Below are positions 48,759-57,583 of a stretch of 64,000 nt of DNA, in pieces. A program made the position numbers and the translations under genes. The DNA is taken from NCBI GenBank assembly GCA_900199505.1, contig FZQV01000008.1:1-64000 (forward strand). The letters run 5' to 3'. Source of the stretch: Ruaniaceae bacterium KH17. GTDB lineage: Bacteria > Actinomycetota > Actinomycetes > Actinomycetales > Actinomycetaceae. Under the pieces are notes generated by a model. That model was given only the letters and a program-made list of their open reading frames with translations. It ran no database searches and was not told the DNA's origin. Numbering within the stretch: position 1 is the first letter of the stretch; each line of letters opens with the position of its first letter.

Positions 48759-49310
48759 TCAACCGAGATCTGGTGACTCGGTGCGGGATCTTGGCAGTGG
48801 ACGAACGCTATGCGTTCGCTGAGTGCCAAGATCATGCTGGGTCGGGCACCGCGACGAGGAAGAGACCACCTTGGACATGTCGTGGTGCCAGATGCCGGCG
48901 TCCAGGTAGCGCTCGCCCGAGACCGGTGCGTAACCGAGCCGACTGTAGAACTCCATCGCGTGTTCCTGCGAGGAGAGCACGATTGTCACCGCACCGTCCA
49001 CGGCATATCGTTCCGCAGCCCGCCGCTCCAAGTACTCCATCAGCCCGACGCCGATCCCGCGCCCCCGCGCAGCCGCCCGCACCGCGAGCCGTCCAATATG
49101 CACGTGCCCAGGAGAATCGAACAGCACCCGACCCGTCCCGAGGCACACGCCGTCGGACAGAGCCAGCGCATGAATCGTGGTGGGCTCCAGATCGAGCGCG
49201 TCCACTTCTTCCTCGATCGGCACCTTCTGCTCGTCCACGAACACTTCGTGCCGCACGGCCCAGGCCAGGTTCATGTCGCCGTGCGAGGCAACGTCCCGGT
49301 ACTCCGTCAT
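48759..49310 (-). CDS. GNAT-family N-acetyltransferase
   Basis: 183 aa. Acetyl-CoA site [23 protein letters not shown] (motif A, about 72-94) and [10 protein letters not shown] (motif B, about 121-130); ElaA/GNAT-like, substrate unknown. The conserved domain ends near [14 protein letters not shown] (about 150). The last 30 or so residues are encoded by the 47-nt palindrome and its flank and look like an accidental tail. ATG 49310 overlaps the rluD stop (ATGA). Confidence 0.88.
   Translation of the reverse strand: MTEYRDVASHGDMNLAWAVRHEVFVDEQKVPIEEEVDALDLEPTTIHALALSDGVCLGTGRVLFDSPGHVHIGRLAVRAAARGRGIGVGLMEYLERRAAERYAVDGAVTIVLSSQEHAMEFYSRLGYAPVSGERYLDAGIWHHDMSKVVSSSSRCPTQHDLGTQRTHSVRPLPRSRTESPDLG
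48787..48833. repeat. 47-nt nested palindrome, copy 2 (inside GNAT 3' end)
   Basis: Outer arms GATCTTGGCA/TGCCAAGATC (10 bp) and the same inner GAACGC-TAT-GCGTTC. It lies within the last 75 bases of the GNAT reading frame. Confidence 0.75.
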
Positions 49311-50227
49311 CCGCGCAGCACCTCCAGTGCGTGCGCCAAGTCCTCCGGATACTCCGACGTGAACGTGACGGTCTTACCCGTGAGCGGATGCTCAAATGAC
49401 AGCTCGACGGCGTGCAACCACTGCCGAATCAACCCCACCTCGCGCGCGAGCTTAGGATCGGCGCCATACATCGTGTCCCCCACGCAGGGATGCTTCGTGG
49501 CGGCCATGTGCACGCGGATCTGGTGCGTGCGCCCCGTCTCCAGATGCACCTCGAGTAGCGTGGCCCGCGGCATCATCTCCAGCGTCGAGTAATGCGTGAT
49601 CGACGGCCTGCCATTCGCCGTCACCGCCATCTTGAAATCCGCGCCGGGGTGCCGCCCGATCGGCGCGTCAATCGTGCCCTCGGACGGGTCCGGGTGCCCC
49701 TGCACCAGTGCGTGGTAGATCTTGCGCGGCGTGCGGTCGCGGAAGGCCTGCTTCAGGATCGAATACGCCTGCTCGGACTGCGCGAGCACCATCACGCCGG
49801 ACGTCCCCACATCGAGCCGCTGCACGATCCCCTGGCGCTCCGTGGCGCCTGATGTGGTGATCGGATACCCGGCCGCAAGAAGTGCACCGAGTACGGTGGG
49901 CCCCTCCCACCCAGGCGACGCATGCGCAGCCACGCCCACGGGCTTATCGATCACGATGATGTCGTCGTCCTGGTACAGAATCGTGAAGCCCTCGACTGGC
50001 GTGGGCACCACCTCGAGGCTGGGCTCATCGGGAATCGTCACGTCGAGGATCGTGCCCGCGCGCAACTTGTCCGATTTCGAGAGGGGACGGCCCTCGCAGA
50101 GCACGCCACCGCCGTCGGCCATGGCTGCCACCTTCGCCCGCGAGAGGCCCAGCATCCGCGCCAGCGCGGCATCGACTCGCTGGCCGTCCAGGCCATCGGG
50201 AACGGGTAGAAAACGAGATTCAGTCAT
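49307..50227 (-). CDS. rluD: RluD-family 23S rRNA pseudouridine synthase
   Basis: 306 aa from ATG 50227. N-terminal S4-like domain (about 13-65: [21 protein letters not shown]) and the catalytic motif HRLD-equivalent written [15 protein letters not shown] with the active Asp (about 136). The usual His of H-R-L-D is Gln here; this is seen in some family members. The start overlaps the lspA stop by 8 bp. Confidence 0.94.
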   Translation of the reverse strand: MTESRFLPVPDGLDGQRVDAALARMLGLSRAKVAAMADGGGVLCEGRPLSKSDKLRAGTILDVTIPDEPSLEVVPTPVEGFTILYQDDDIIVIDKPVGVAAHASPGWEGPTVLGALLAAGYPITTSGATERQGIVQRLDVGTSGVMVLAQSEQAYSILKQAFRDRTPRKIYHALVQGHPDPSEGTIDAPIGRHPGADFKMAVTANGRPSITHYSTLEMMPRATLLEVHLETGRTHQIRVHMAATKHPCVGDTMYGADPKLAREVGLIRQWLHAVELSFEHPLTGKTVTFTSEYPEDLAHALEVLRG

Positions 50228-50825
50228 TCTCGGGGAGAATCGACTCCCGGCGCACGGGGCCGGGATCGTCGTCGGGTGGCGTGGACTTACTGGGGCGGGA
50301 GCCGTCGATCTCAATTCCCAGCACGGCCAGCATGGCAATGCCGACGGCGGCCAGCACGATCGCGATATCCGCGACGTTGCCGACGAAGAAGTTGCCATAC
50401 GCGATGAAGTCCACCACGTGCCCCTGGCCGAAGGACGGCTCACGGAAGAGCCGGTCAATCAGGTTACCGCCAGCCCCTCCCAGGAGCAGGCCGAGGCAGA
50501 CGGACCACCACACTGAGCCGAGTTGCCGGGCAACTCTGATCACGACGGCGATCACAACCAGGGCGATGATCGTAAAGATCCAGGTGGCCCCCGAGGCAAA
50601 CGAGAAGGCCGCGCCCGGGTTGAACACCAAGTAGAGGGTGAGCCAGTCCGCGATCAGGTTGATGCGGGACCCATCCGATAGAGCATGAACGGCCAGGAAC
50701 TTGGTGACCTGGTCGACGATAAGAACCCCCACGGAAACCAGCAGAACGATCCACACCAGGCGTCCGCTCGGCGCAGGCTTTCGCGTGCGCGGGGCGGCAC
50801 CAGGCTCGATGCTGTGGCGTCCCAT
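50220..50825 (-). CDS. lspA: Lipoprotein signal peptidase
   Basis: 201 aa, four membrane segments. Family boxes: [10 protein letters not shown] (first), [20 protein letters not shown] and VVDFIAY...NVADIAI with the two catalytic aspartates (about 116 and 145). It processes prolipoproteins such as those encoded at 3765 and 21819. Cytoplasmic Pro/basic N-tail and an acidic C-tail of about 25 residues. GGAGGA precedes the ATG. Confidence 0.96.
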   Translation of the reverse strand: MGRHSIEPGAAPRTRKPAPSGRLVWIVLLVSVGVLIVDQVTKFLAVHALSDGSRINLIADWLTLYLVFNPGAAFSFASGATWIFTIIALVVIAVVIRVARQLGSVWWSVCLGLLLGGAGGNLIDRLFREPSFGQGHVVDFIAYGNFFVGNVADIAIVLAAVGIAMLAVLGIEIDGSRPSKSTPPDDDPGPVRRESILPEND

Positions 50826-50841
50826 CGGGTCCTCCTCAGGC

Positions 50842-50879
50842 GGAAGACGGCGACGCCAATGTGGGCGTCGCCGTCTTCC
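50842..50879 (-). terminator. 16-bp perfect hairpin between divIVA and lspA
   Basis: Arms GGAAGACGGCGACGCC and GGCGTCGCCGTCTTCC with a 6-nt loop, 7 bp after the divIVA stop. Very stable but without a T-run; it directly precedes the lspA ribosome site. A terminator for the division cluster or a processing/insulating stem. Confidence 0.6.
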
Positions 50880-50886
50880 GTTGACA

Positions 50887-51516
50887 CTAAATCTCGGGCG
50901 ACTCGAGGTCGCTCGCGTCCATGTCGGACAGCAACTTCCCGAGGTAGTCCTTCATCCGCTGACGGTAGGTGCGCTCGTAGTTGCGGAGCTCGTCAATCTT
51001 GTGCTCCAGGCTGCTACGCTCGTCGTTCAGTTGCGTCAACGTCGTGTCGCGGGTGCTCTCGGCCTCGCTCACAATCTGCTCCGCCGTCGCCCGCGCCTCC
51101 GCGATGATGCGGTCCGACTCCTCGCGGCCTTCGGCCACGTACTGGTCGTGTAGCTTCTGTGCGAGAGCGAGCATGCCGGTCGCCGAATCCGAAGCGGGAA
51201 CCGCAACGGGTGCTGCCGCCGCGACCGGAGCCGCCTCGACAACAGGCTCCGGTTCGGGCTCGGGCTCTGGGGCGGGAGCCTCGGCCGGAGCGGGTGCGAA
51301 CGCTGCGTCCGCTGACTCGCTACGCGACAACTCGGCGATGCGCCCTTCAGCGGCACCCAGCTTCGCCTTCAACTCCTCGTTCTCGGCGTAGACAGCACGC
51401 ATGGTGCTGACAACCTCGTCGAGGAAGTCATCCACCTCGTCCTGGTCGTAGCCATCCCGGAACTTGGTCGTCTGGAAGCTCTTGTTGAGAACGTCGTCTG
51501 CGCTGAGCAGCGCCAT
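50887..51516 (-). CDS. divIVA: DivIVA/Wag31 polar growth protein
   Basis: 209 aa. N-terminal DivIVA membrane-binding domain (about 1-60: SADDVLNKSFQTTKFRDGYD then VDDFLDEV), a Pro/Glu/Ala linker with a PEPEPEP stretch (about 75-110), and a long coiled coil (about 115-200). Marks poles and septa and directs cell-wall growth in actinobacteria. Last gene of the division series in transcription order. Confidence 0.96.
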   Translation of the reverse strand: MALLSADDVLNKSFQTTKFRDGYDQDEVDDFLDEVVSTMRAVYAENEELKAKLGAAEGRIAELSRSESADAAFAPAPAEAPAPEPEPEPEPVVEAAPVAAAAPVAVPASDSATGMLALAQKLHDQYVAEGREESDRIIAEARATAEQIVSEAESTRDTTLTQLNDERSSLEHKIDELRNYERTYRQRMKDYLGKLLSDMDASDLESPEI

Positions 51517-51595
51517 GTCGCCTCCTAGTAAGTGGTCCGATACGAGCGTTAGTTGCCCGCTCGTCTCACTTTAGCGGATTGCAACCATTTCGCCC

Positions 51596-51892
51596 CTACA
51601 AAGCGTACGCAAATGCCAAGAGTACTGATCTCACAACGAGCAACACCACCAACACGACCATGAAACCGAGGTCAAGGGAGATGCCACCGAGATTCAGAGG
51701 AGGGAGAACACGGCGCAGGGCATTAATGGGCGGATCGGTCAGTGCATATGAGATGTTCGCGAGCACGAGGACGATGCCCGATGGCCGCCAGGACCGCGCA
51801 AAACCACGGATCCAGTCGAAGATGGCACGGGCCATCAGCAACACAATCAGAACAGAGATCGCAAATGCGAGAATCTGCAGAAGAGCGCTCAT
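51596..51892 (-). CDS. YggT-family membrane protein
   Basis: 98 aa with two hydrophobic segments (about 5-27 and 70-95) and the family PPINALRRVLPPLNLGGISLDLG loop (partly quoted). Sits between sepF and divIVA as in most actinobacteria; linked to division or envelope functions but not well defined. The start directly abuts the sepF stop. Confidence 0.92.
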   Translation of the reverse strand: MSALLQILAFAISVLIVLLMARAIFDWIRGFARSWRPSGIVLVLANISYALTDPPINALRRVLPPLNLGGISLDLGFMVVLVVLLVVRSVLLAFAYAL

Positions 51893-52309
51893 CTAGCCCT
51901 GGTTGAAGAAATGTGCTTCAGCGTGCTCACCATTGATCGCAACATGTGATGGTGAGAGCAGGAACACACGATTCGTGACCCGCTCAATCACGCCGTGCAG
52001 GCCGAACACAAGGCCCGCGGAGAAATCCACCATCCGCTTTGCTTCGGCTTCGCTCATGCCGGTGAGGTTCATGATCACGGGCACGCCATCACGAAAAGCC
52101 TCGCCGATTTCGCGCGCCTCGTTGTATGTCGTCGGGTGGATTGTGACAATTCTCGAAAGCTCGGCCTCGGCGTGTCGCAACGGCGTCACGACACGCGAGG
52201 GCGCCTCGACGGCATCCTCCTCATAGGCCTCAACCTCGTTGTACTCGGTGTCCTGGTCTCCCTCGGCCCACCCGAAGTACTCCATGGTCTTTCGCAGAGT
52301 TCCCGCCAT
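51893..52309 (-). CDS. sepF: SepF cell-division protein
   Basis: 138 aa from ATG 52309 ([16 protein letters not shown], membrane-binding amphipathic helix). Acidic linker, then the SepF core (about 50-138: [38 protein letters not shown]). Anchors FtsZ to the membrane in bacteria without FtsA, as here. Confidence 0.95.
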   Translation of the reverse strand: MAGTLRKTMEYFGWAEGDQDTEYNEVEAYEEDAVEAPSRVVTPLRHAEAELSRIVTIHPTTYNEAREIGEAFRDGVPVIMNLTGMSEAEAKRMVDFSAGLVFGLHGVIERVTNRVFLLSPSHVAINGEHAEAHFFNQG

Positions 52310-52369
52310 CACGCGCCCTTTCTCTCGTGCCTGACGCTATTTCAGACACGTCGAGTTCCCGTGGATTAG

Positions 52370-53032
52370 CTACGGCGTGTCGAGGACAGCAATCCCCGCA
52401 AATCGGCCGGTGACGGCGTCCCGCCGATACGAGAAGAGTTGCTCGGACTCGAAAGTACAGATATCGATCTCCGAATAGCTGACTCCGTCGAGTTGATTCC
52501 GAACTCCCGCCGCAAGATCGATCGACGGCGTTCCCCACCGTGTGGTGGCCGCGCCATGGACCGCCGCGGCCTCCTCGGAGAGTTCCGCGCTCACTTCGTA
52601 ACAGCCGCCACAGATACTCGGTCCAATCACTCCGTAGACCTGCTCATCGGTGAGTTCCCGGATCACGCGCAATGCCTCGGGCACGACGCCGTCCACAAGC
52701 CCACGCCGGCCAATGTGTACCGCGGCGCGCACGCTTCCCGTCTCATTTGCGAGCAGGAGCGGGAGACAATCGGCCATGATCACCGCCGGTGAAAGGCCGG
52801 GCGCGTGTACGACGAGGCCATCGGCGTCGCCTCTCTCTCCCGGCTCATCGACCACGATGACATTCGTGCCATGCACTTCTGTCATCCATGCCAACTCACC
52901 GAGTTCGGCGGTCAGCCGTGCCCGATTCGCCACCAGTTCAGCGGGATCATGCGCCACCTGGCTCGCCAGGTTCCCCCACTCACGCGTGGTGAAACACGCG
53001 ATCGCACCGGGAGAGATCCTGCGCCGAAGCAT
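52370..53032 (-). CDS. pgeF: PgeF/YfiH-family (peptidoglycan editing / polyphenol oxidase) protein
   Basis: 220 aa. Family sites EVHGTNV, ADCLPLLL with the zinc-site Cys (about 88), AAVHIGRRGLVDG with the His (usually HAGRRG) and the CTF...YRRD end. YfiH-type proteins remove mis-inserted amino acids from cell-wall precursors or act as purine nucleosides enzymes in other species. It abuts ftsZ directly, the usual actinobacterial position. Confidence 0.92.
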   Translation of the reverse strand: MLRRRISPGAIACFTTREWGNLASQVAHDPAELVANRARLTAELGELAWMTEVHGTNVIVVDEPGERGDADGLVVHAPGLSPAVIMADCLPLLLANETGSVRAAVHIGRRGLVDGVVPEALRVIRELTDEQVYGVIGPSICGGCYEVSAELSEEAAAVHGAATTRWGTPSIDLAAGVRNQLDGVSYSEIDICTFESEQLFSYRRDAVTGRFAGIAVLDTP

Positions 53033-54163
53033 TTACTTCAGGAAGTCAGGGATATCGAGGTCTTCAACCTTCTTGAACTCACGTGGGATCTCGAACACCG
53101 GCGCAGGCTGCTCCTCAACAACAGGCTCCGTCGGCTCGGGGCTCGGCACCGAGGCCACGACGGGCTCCGGCGCTGAGGCAACGGCGGGCTTAACGGTGAC
53201 CGGGGCAGCCGTGGTGGGAGTGGCGTCAAAGCCCGCGGCAATCACGGTCACGCGCGCCTCATCGCCGAGCGCGTCGTCGATCACGGCACCGAAGATGATG
53301 TTCGCCTCCGGGTGCGCGGCCTCCTGGACGAGGCGTGCGGCCTCGTGGATCTCGAACAGGCCGAGGTCCGAACCGCCCTGGATCGACAGCAGCACGCCGT
53401 GCGCGCCGTCAATCGAGGCCTCAAGCAACGGCGATGAAATCGCCAGCTCCGCCGCCTCGACCGCGCGGCCCTCCCCGCGCGCCGCACCGATACCCATGAG
53501 GGCGCTGCCGGCGTCCTTCATCACGGACTTCACGTCCGCAAAGTCGAGGTTAATCAGGCCGGGCGTCGTAATTAGGTCGGTGATTCCCTGAACACCGGAG
53601 AGCAGCACCTGGTCCGCCGAGCGGAACGCGTCAAGCACGGAAACGTTGCGGTCCGAGATCGAGAGCAGGCGGTCGTTCGGGATCACGATCAACGTGTCCA
53701 CCTCATCCCGCAGCGCGTCGATGCCATCGTCCGCTTGCGTCGAGCGGCGGCGCCCCTCGAAGGTGAACGGACGTGTGACCACACCAATGGTCAGTGCACC
53801 GAGTTCGCGGGCGATCCGTGCGACCACGGGTGCGCCGCCAGTACCGGTCCCGCCACCCTCACCCGCCGTGACGAAGACCATGTCCGCACCACTGAGGACA
53901 TCCTTCAACTCTTCGGCGTGATCCTCGGCGGCCTTCCGCCCCACAGCCGGGTCCGCACCGGCGCCCAGCCCGCGGGTCAGATCGCGGCCCACATCGAGCT
54001 TCACATCGGCGTCAGACATGAGTAGTGCCTGGGCGTCAGTGTTCACTGCAACGAACTCGACGCCCTTCAGGCCGACCTCGATCATGCGGTTCACTGCGTT
54101 CACACCGCCACCGCCGATGCCAACGACCTTGATGACTGCCAAGTAGTTCTGGGGTGATGCCAC
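53033..54163 (-). CDS. ftsZ: Cell-division GTPase FtsZ
   Basis: 376 aa tubulin homologue. GTP site [15 protein letters not shown] (about 16-30) and the tubulin signature [13 protein letters not shown] (about 101-113). T7 synergy-loop segment [12 protein letters not shown]-terminal linker rich in Pro/Val/Glu, then the conserved tail DLDIPDFLK, which binds SepF/FtsW. GTG start with GAGAGG 8 nt upstream. Confidence 0.98.
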   Translation of the reverse strand: MASPQNYLAVIKVVGIGGGGVNAVNRMIEVGLKGVEFVAVNTDAQALLMSDADVKLDVGRDLTRGLGAGADPAVGRKAAEDHAEELKDVLSGADMVFVTAGEGGGTGTGGAPVVARIARELGALTIGVVTRPFTFEGRRRSTQADDGIDALRDEVDTLIVIPNDRLLSISDRNVSVLDAFRSADQVLLSGVQGITDLITTPGLINLDFADVKSVMKDAGSALMGIGAARGEGRAVEAAELAISSPLLEASIDGAHGVLLSIQGGSDLGLFEIHEAARLVQEAAHPEANIIFGAVIDDALGDEARVTVIAAGFDATPTTAAPVTVKPAVASAPEPVVASVPSPEPTEPVVEEQPAPVFEIPREFKKVEDLDIPDFLK

Positions 54164-54179
54164 GGGAGCTGCCTCTCTT

Positions 54180-54197
54180 AACCCTCAAGTTGAGGTT
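54180..54197 (-). promoter_or_regulatory. Inverted repeat just upstream of ftsZ
   Basis: AACCCTCAA-G-TTGAGGTT (plus strand), 8-bp arms with one extra C, ending 16 bp before the ftsZ start and close to its ribosome site. The 120-bp ftsQ-ftsZ gap is the only sizeable gap of the division cluster and is a common place for ftsZ promoters. Confidence 0.4.
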
Positions 54198-54283
54198 TCG
54201 ACTTTCGTCGGACTTTGCCGCGCAGACGCTATGCGCCAAGCGGGCTCAGAACAATCACATCGCGCGGTGTGTCGCGTGTCGCT

Positions 54284-55165
54284 CTAAGAAGTGACTGGAG
54301 TGCGTGGCACAGAGACGTCGTAGGTCGATGCATTGGCTTGGCGAAGCGTCTGCAACACGGCCGCCTTCAAGTCGCTCTCGCTCGCGTCTCCCCACTTCAC
54401 CGTGGCGCCGTCGTGCAGTGTGAAGGTGAGCGTCTGTTCGCTCGTGGCACTCATCGTCGCGATCTCGTCACGCAGATCATCGGGAATCGCACCAAGGACG
54501 CTGAGCACGGCATTGATCGTTCGACCCGTGTCCTCGCCCACCTCAGTTGTCACGACCGGTAGCCCCTCGGGGGCCTCCTCCGCCCAACGCAACCCAACGC
54601 CGTCGGAATCGTACAGCTCGAACCCACCCTCCGAGGGGACTGCCGCAATCGGATCACGCGCCGTCACCTCCAGGAGCAGACCATGCGGCCACTGCCTGGT
54701 CACGTCGGCCGCCAGCACCGCCGTGATCTCACTCGCCCGGCGCTCGATCGTGGACGTCCGGATCCGCGGGAGCGGAACGCCGACGTATTCCGCAGCGAGC
54801 TCGTTGACGGCCGTCTTGTCGACGCCCTCACCCCGAATGGTCACCGTGACCTCGTCGCCATGCAACGCGAAGACCGGTGAGAAGAACACGCCCCAGGCGA
54901 GCGCGGCAACGACGATCAGGCATCCGGCGACGATCCCCAGTTTGCGATAGAGCGCCCGATTCTCGGCACGGCGCCTCTCCTCAAGCCGCGGTGTCATCGA
55001 CACGGCCACGTCTGGCGTGCGTGGTGTGACGTCCCGCGTGGGCCTCCGCACGGCGGGCGGTGCCGCGGCGGGCGCGGTGGGAATCTCCGGGAGCGCGGGA
55101 GCCTTCTGCGGGCGGGGCGCGACCGGATCGGAGTTTCGCACGCGGGGTGGCTTGGGTGCCCTCAC
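54284..55165 (-). CDS. ftsQ: FtsQ/DivIB cell-division protein
   Basis: 293 aa. Long Pro-rich cytoplasmic tail (about 1-75), one membrane segment (about 78-98), POTRA domain (about 102-170: FALHGDEVTVTI...) and the beta domain. Part of the FtsQLB complex controlling septal wall synthesis. The start overlaps murC by 4 bp. Confidence 0.93.
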   Translation of the reverse strand: MRAPKPPRVRNSDPVAPRPQKAPALPEIPTAPAAAPPAVRRPTRDVTPRTPDVAVSMTPRLEERRRAENRALYRKLGIVAGCLIVVAALAWGVFFSPVFALHGDEVTVTIRGEGVDKTAVNELAAEYVGVPLPRIRTSTIERRASEITAVLAADVTRQWPHGLLLEVTARDPIAAVPSEGGFELYDSDGVGLRWAEEAPEGLPVVTTEVGEDTGRTINAVLSVLGAIPDDLRDEIATMSATSEQTLTFTLHDGATVKWGDASESDLKAAVLQTLRQANASTYDVSVPRTPVTS

Positions 55166-56481
55166 AGCGTGTCCAGCACCACGGGGACCATCTCGGTGAC
55201 GCTTCCGGAGCCCAGGGTGATCAGGTAATCGCCGGGGCGCGCACGCGACGCCAGTTCCCGTGCAGCGTCGAAGCGATCCGGGATGTACTCCCCCGCCGCC
55301 ATCTTCTCCGTGATGATCTCGGAGGTGAAGCCCATGGGCGCCTCGCGGGAGCCGTAGATGTCGCAGACGATTGCCTCATCCGCCGTGTCGAGTGCGGCGG
55401 CAAACTCCGCGGCGAACTCGATGGTGCGCGTGAACAGTGCCGGCTGGAACAGCACAAGCACCCGGCCCTCGGCGATCTCGCGCGCGGTGGCGATGGTCGC
55501 GGCAACCTCCGTGGGGTGGTGTCCGTAATCGTCCACAACGGTGACGCCGCTCTTCACGCCACGCACCTCGAACCGGCGCCCGGTCCCGGGGTAGCTCGCC
55601 AGTGCCGCTGCCATCTCGGCCGGCGCCACTCCCAACTCACGCGCGACGGCGATCGCGGCCGCCGAATTTAGCTCGTGATGGGAGCCGGGTGTCGTTGGTC
55701 GGAGCGCAACGGTCCAGCCATCCCCCGAGAACTCGCCCTCACCCACGTGGATGTTGAGTCCTTCGGGCGCCACGGTCCGGCCGTACTGGACGGTACGAAC
55801 CGGCGCTTTCTGGGCGACGCGCCGCGCGCCCTCGTCGTCACCACACACCACGAGCAGTCCCTCGGGCCGAATCTGCGCGGCAAACTCGTGGAAGATCTCC
55901 TCGAACTGTTCGTCCGTCTTGTACTTCTGCGGGTGATCGCGCTCAATATTGGTGATCACGCCAATCCGGGTGTCGTAGTTCAGGAACGAGCCATCGGACT
56001 CGTCGGCCTCGGCAACAAACACATTGCCCTTCCCGAGATGAGCGCCGGTGCCAGTACCCGAGAGCTCCCCGCCGATCGCGTACGAGGGATCCAGTCCCAC
56101 CGTGGCGAGGCCGTAGGCGATCATGCCGGTGGTGGAGGTCTTGCCGTGCGAGCCCGCGACGGAGACGAACTCCATGCCCTGCGCGGCAAGCGCCAGCGCC
56201 TCGGAGCGGTGAATCACGCGCTGCCCGCGCTTCCGTGCGATTGCCAGCTCGGGGTTCGCCTCGCTGATCGCCGTGGAGATCACCACCACGGCGTCATCGG
56301 GAACGTTCTCGGCCGCGTGGCCGATGTGCACGGTGATGCCCTCGTCCGCGAGTCCGTGGAGGTGCGAGGCCGGATCGTTGTCCGAGCCCTGCACTGTCTC
56401 GCCCCGGGCCGCGAGCAGCCGGGCGACGACGTTCTGGCCGGATCCACCCAAGCCAATGAAGTGGTAGGTGGTCACAGGCAC
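55162..56481 (-). CDS. murC: UDP-N-acetylmuramate--L-alanine ligase
   Basis: 439 aa Mur ligase. N-terminal UDP-binding domain (HFIGLGGSGQN), ATP site AGSHGKTSTTGM (about 111-122), EADESDGSFL, and VVDDYGHHPTEV (about 318-329). Slightly shorter than usual (about 460). Overlaps murG by 10 bp. Confidence 0.96.
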   Translation of the reverse strand: MPVTTYHFIGLGGSGQNVVARLLAARGETVQGSDNDPASHLHGLADEGITVHIGHAAENVPDDAVVVISTAISEANPELAIARKRGQRVIHRSEALALAAQGMEFVSVAGSHGKTSTTGMIAYGLATVGLDPSYAIGGELSGTGTGAHLGKGNVFVAEADESDGSFLNYDTRIGVITNIERDHPQKYKTDEQFEEIFHEFAAQIRPEGLLVVCGDDEGARRVAQKAPVRTVQYGRTVAPEGLNIHVGEGEFSGDGWTVALRPTTPGSHHELNSAAAIAVARELGVAPAEMAAALASYPGTGRRFEVRGVKSGVTVVDDYGHHPTEVAATIATAREIAEGRVLVLFQPALFTRTIEFAAEFAAALDTADEAIVCDIYGSREAPMGFTSEIITEKMAAGEYIPDRFDAARELASRARPGDYLITLGSGSVTEMVPVVLDTL

Positions 56482-57581
56482 TCCTCTATCGCGTCAACCA
56501 GTCTCTTCGCGCCGTCATGCGGCGCAACGCCTTGGGCTTTCCGGCCAATCTCGTGTGCGGCGGCGGGATCGGAGAGTAGCCCGCCCGCGGTCTCGCGCAC
56601 GAGTTCCGGGCTGAGGTCCTTATCGTCCACCAGGATGCCACCACCCGCAGCGATGGTGTCCGCCGCGTTCAAGCGCTGCTCGCCGTTGCCGATAGGCAGC
56701 GGCACGAATACGCCGGCGATGCCCAGCGCGCCAAGTTCGCTCACCATTCCCGCACCCGATCGCGTCAGGACCACATCCGCCACTGCGTACGCCTGCTCCA
56801 TCACGGTGAGGTAGTCGAGGATGTGGTAGTTCGGCGGCGAGCCCGCCGCCTGCCAGGCCTCGCGCACCGGCGTGTCCTTACCTTTGCCGGTGATGTGCAG
56901 GACCTGCCCGCGCGAGGCGAGATCGGCAATCGCCCCGGAGGCCGCGTTGTTGATCGAGAGCGCTCCGAGTGACCCCCCGGTGATCAGGAGCGTGGGCAGC
57001 ACGGGGTCGAGACCCAAAGCCGCTGCGCCCGATTCGCGCGCCGCGTCGCCGCGTCCGGACGTTCGTTCCTCCACGAGGCGCGCGATCGGCGCGCGCAACG
57101 GGAGCCCAGTCACGAGCGTTGTGCCCTTTTTCGCTACGAGCGGGGTCGAGGGGAAGGTCAGCGCAACAACCTTGGCCGTGCGCGCGCCGTAGCGATTCGC
57201 AAGTCCGGGCCGTGCATTGCCTTCGTGAACCACGATCGGGCGCCCTTTGGCCGCCAAGAATGCCGGGGTGGAGACGTATCCACCAAAGCCGACGACGACG
57301 TCCGGATCGACCCGCTCGACCAACTCCTTGGAGACGCTTACCGCCTTTGCAAGCCGACCCGGCAGTGCGAACCACTCCGGGCTTAGCGAGCGGGGTACAC
57401 GAGCACGCGGCACGAACGTGAGTGGCAGGCCGGCGGCCGGAACCAGCTCGGTCTCGAGGCCGAGCTCGGTGCCGAGCACGTGGAGTTCGGCATCGGGGTG
57501 GCGACGCTGAATCTCGGCCGCCGTGGCGAGCAAGGGATTGACATGTCCCGCGGAACCTCCGCCGGCGAGAACAACGCGCAT
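56472..57581 (-). CDS. murG: UDP-GlcNAc:lipid I N-acetylglucosaminyltransferase
   Basis: 369 aa from ATG 57581, 2 bp after the ftsW stop with AAAGG upstream; the longer open frame is ftsW in another frame. GT-B fold: VLAGGGSAGHVNP (about 4-16), second GGSLGALSIN (about 195-204), and TRSGAGMVSE / GNGEQRLNA sugar-nucleotide sites. Makes lipid II at the inner membrane face. Confidence 0.97.
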   Translation of the reverse strand: MRVVLAGGGSAGHVNPLLATAAEIQRRHPDAELHVLGTELGLETELVPAAGLPLTFVPRARVPRSLSPEWFALPGRLAKAVSVSKELVERVDPDVVVGFGGYVSTPAFLAAKGRPIVVHEGNARPGLANRYGARTAKVVALTFPSTPLVAKKGTTLVTGLPLRAPIARLVEERTSGRGDAARESGAAALGLDPVLPTLLITGGSLGALSINNAASGAIADLASRGQVLHITGKGKDTPVREAWQAAGSPPNYHILDYLTVMEQAYAVADVVLTRSGAGMVSELGALGIAGVFVPLPIGNGEQRLNAADTIAAGGGILVDDKDLSPELVRETAGGLLSDPAAAHEIGRKAQGVAPHDGAKRLVDAIEECL

Positions 57582-57583
57582 GT

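Noticed and set aside
48636-48833. Two-repeat CRISPR
   Set aside because: Only two copies, strongly palindromic, variable inside, and 104 bp apart with no cas genes.
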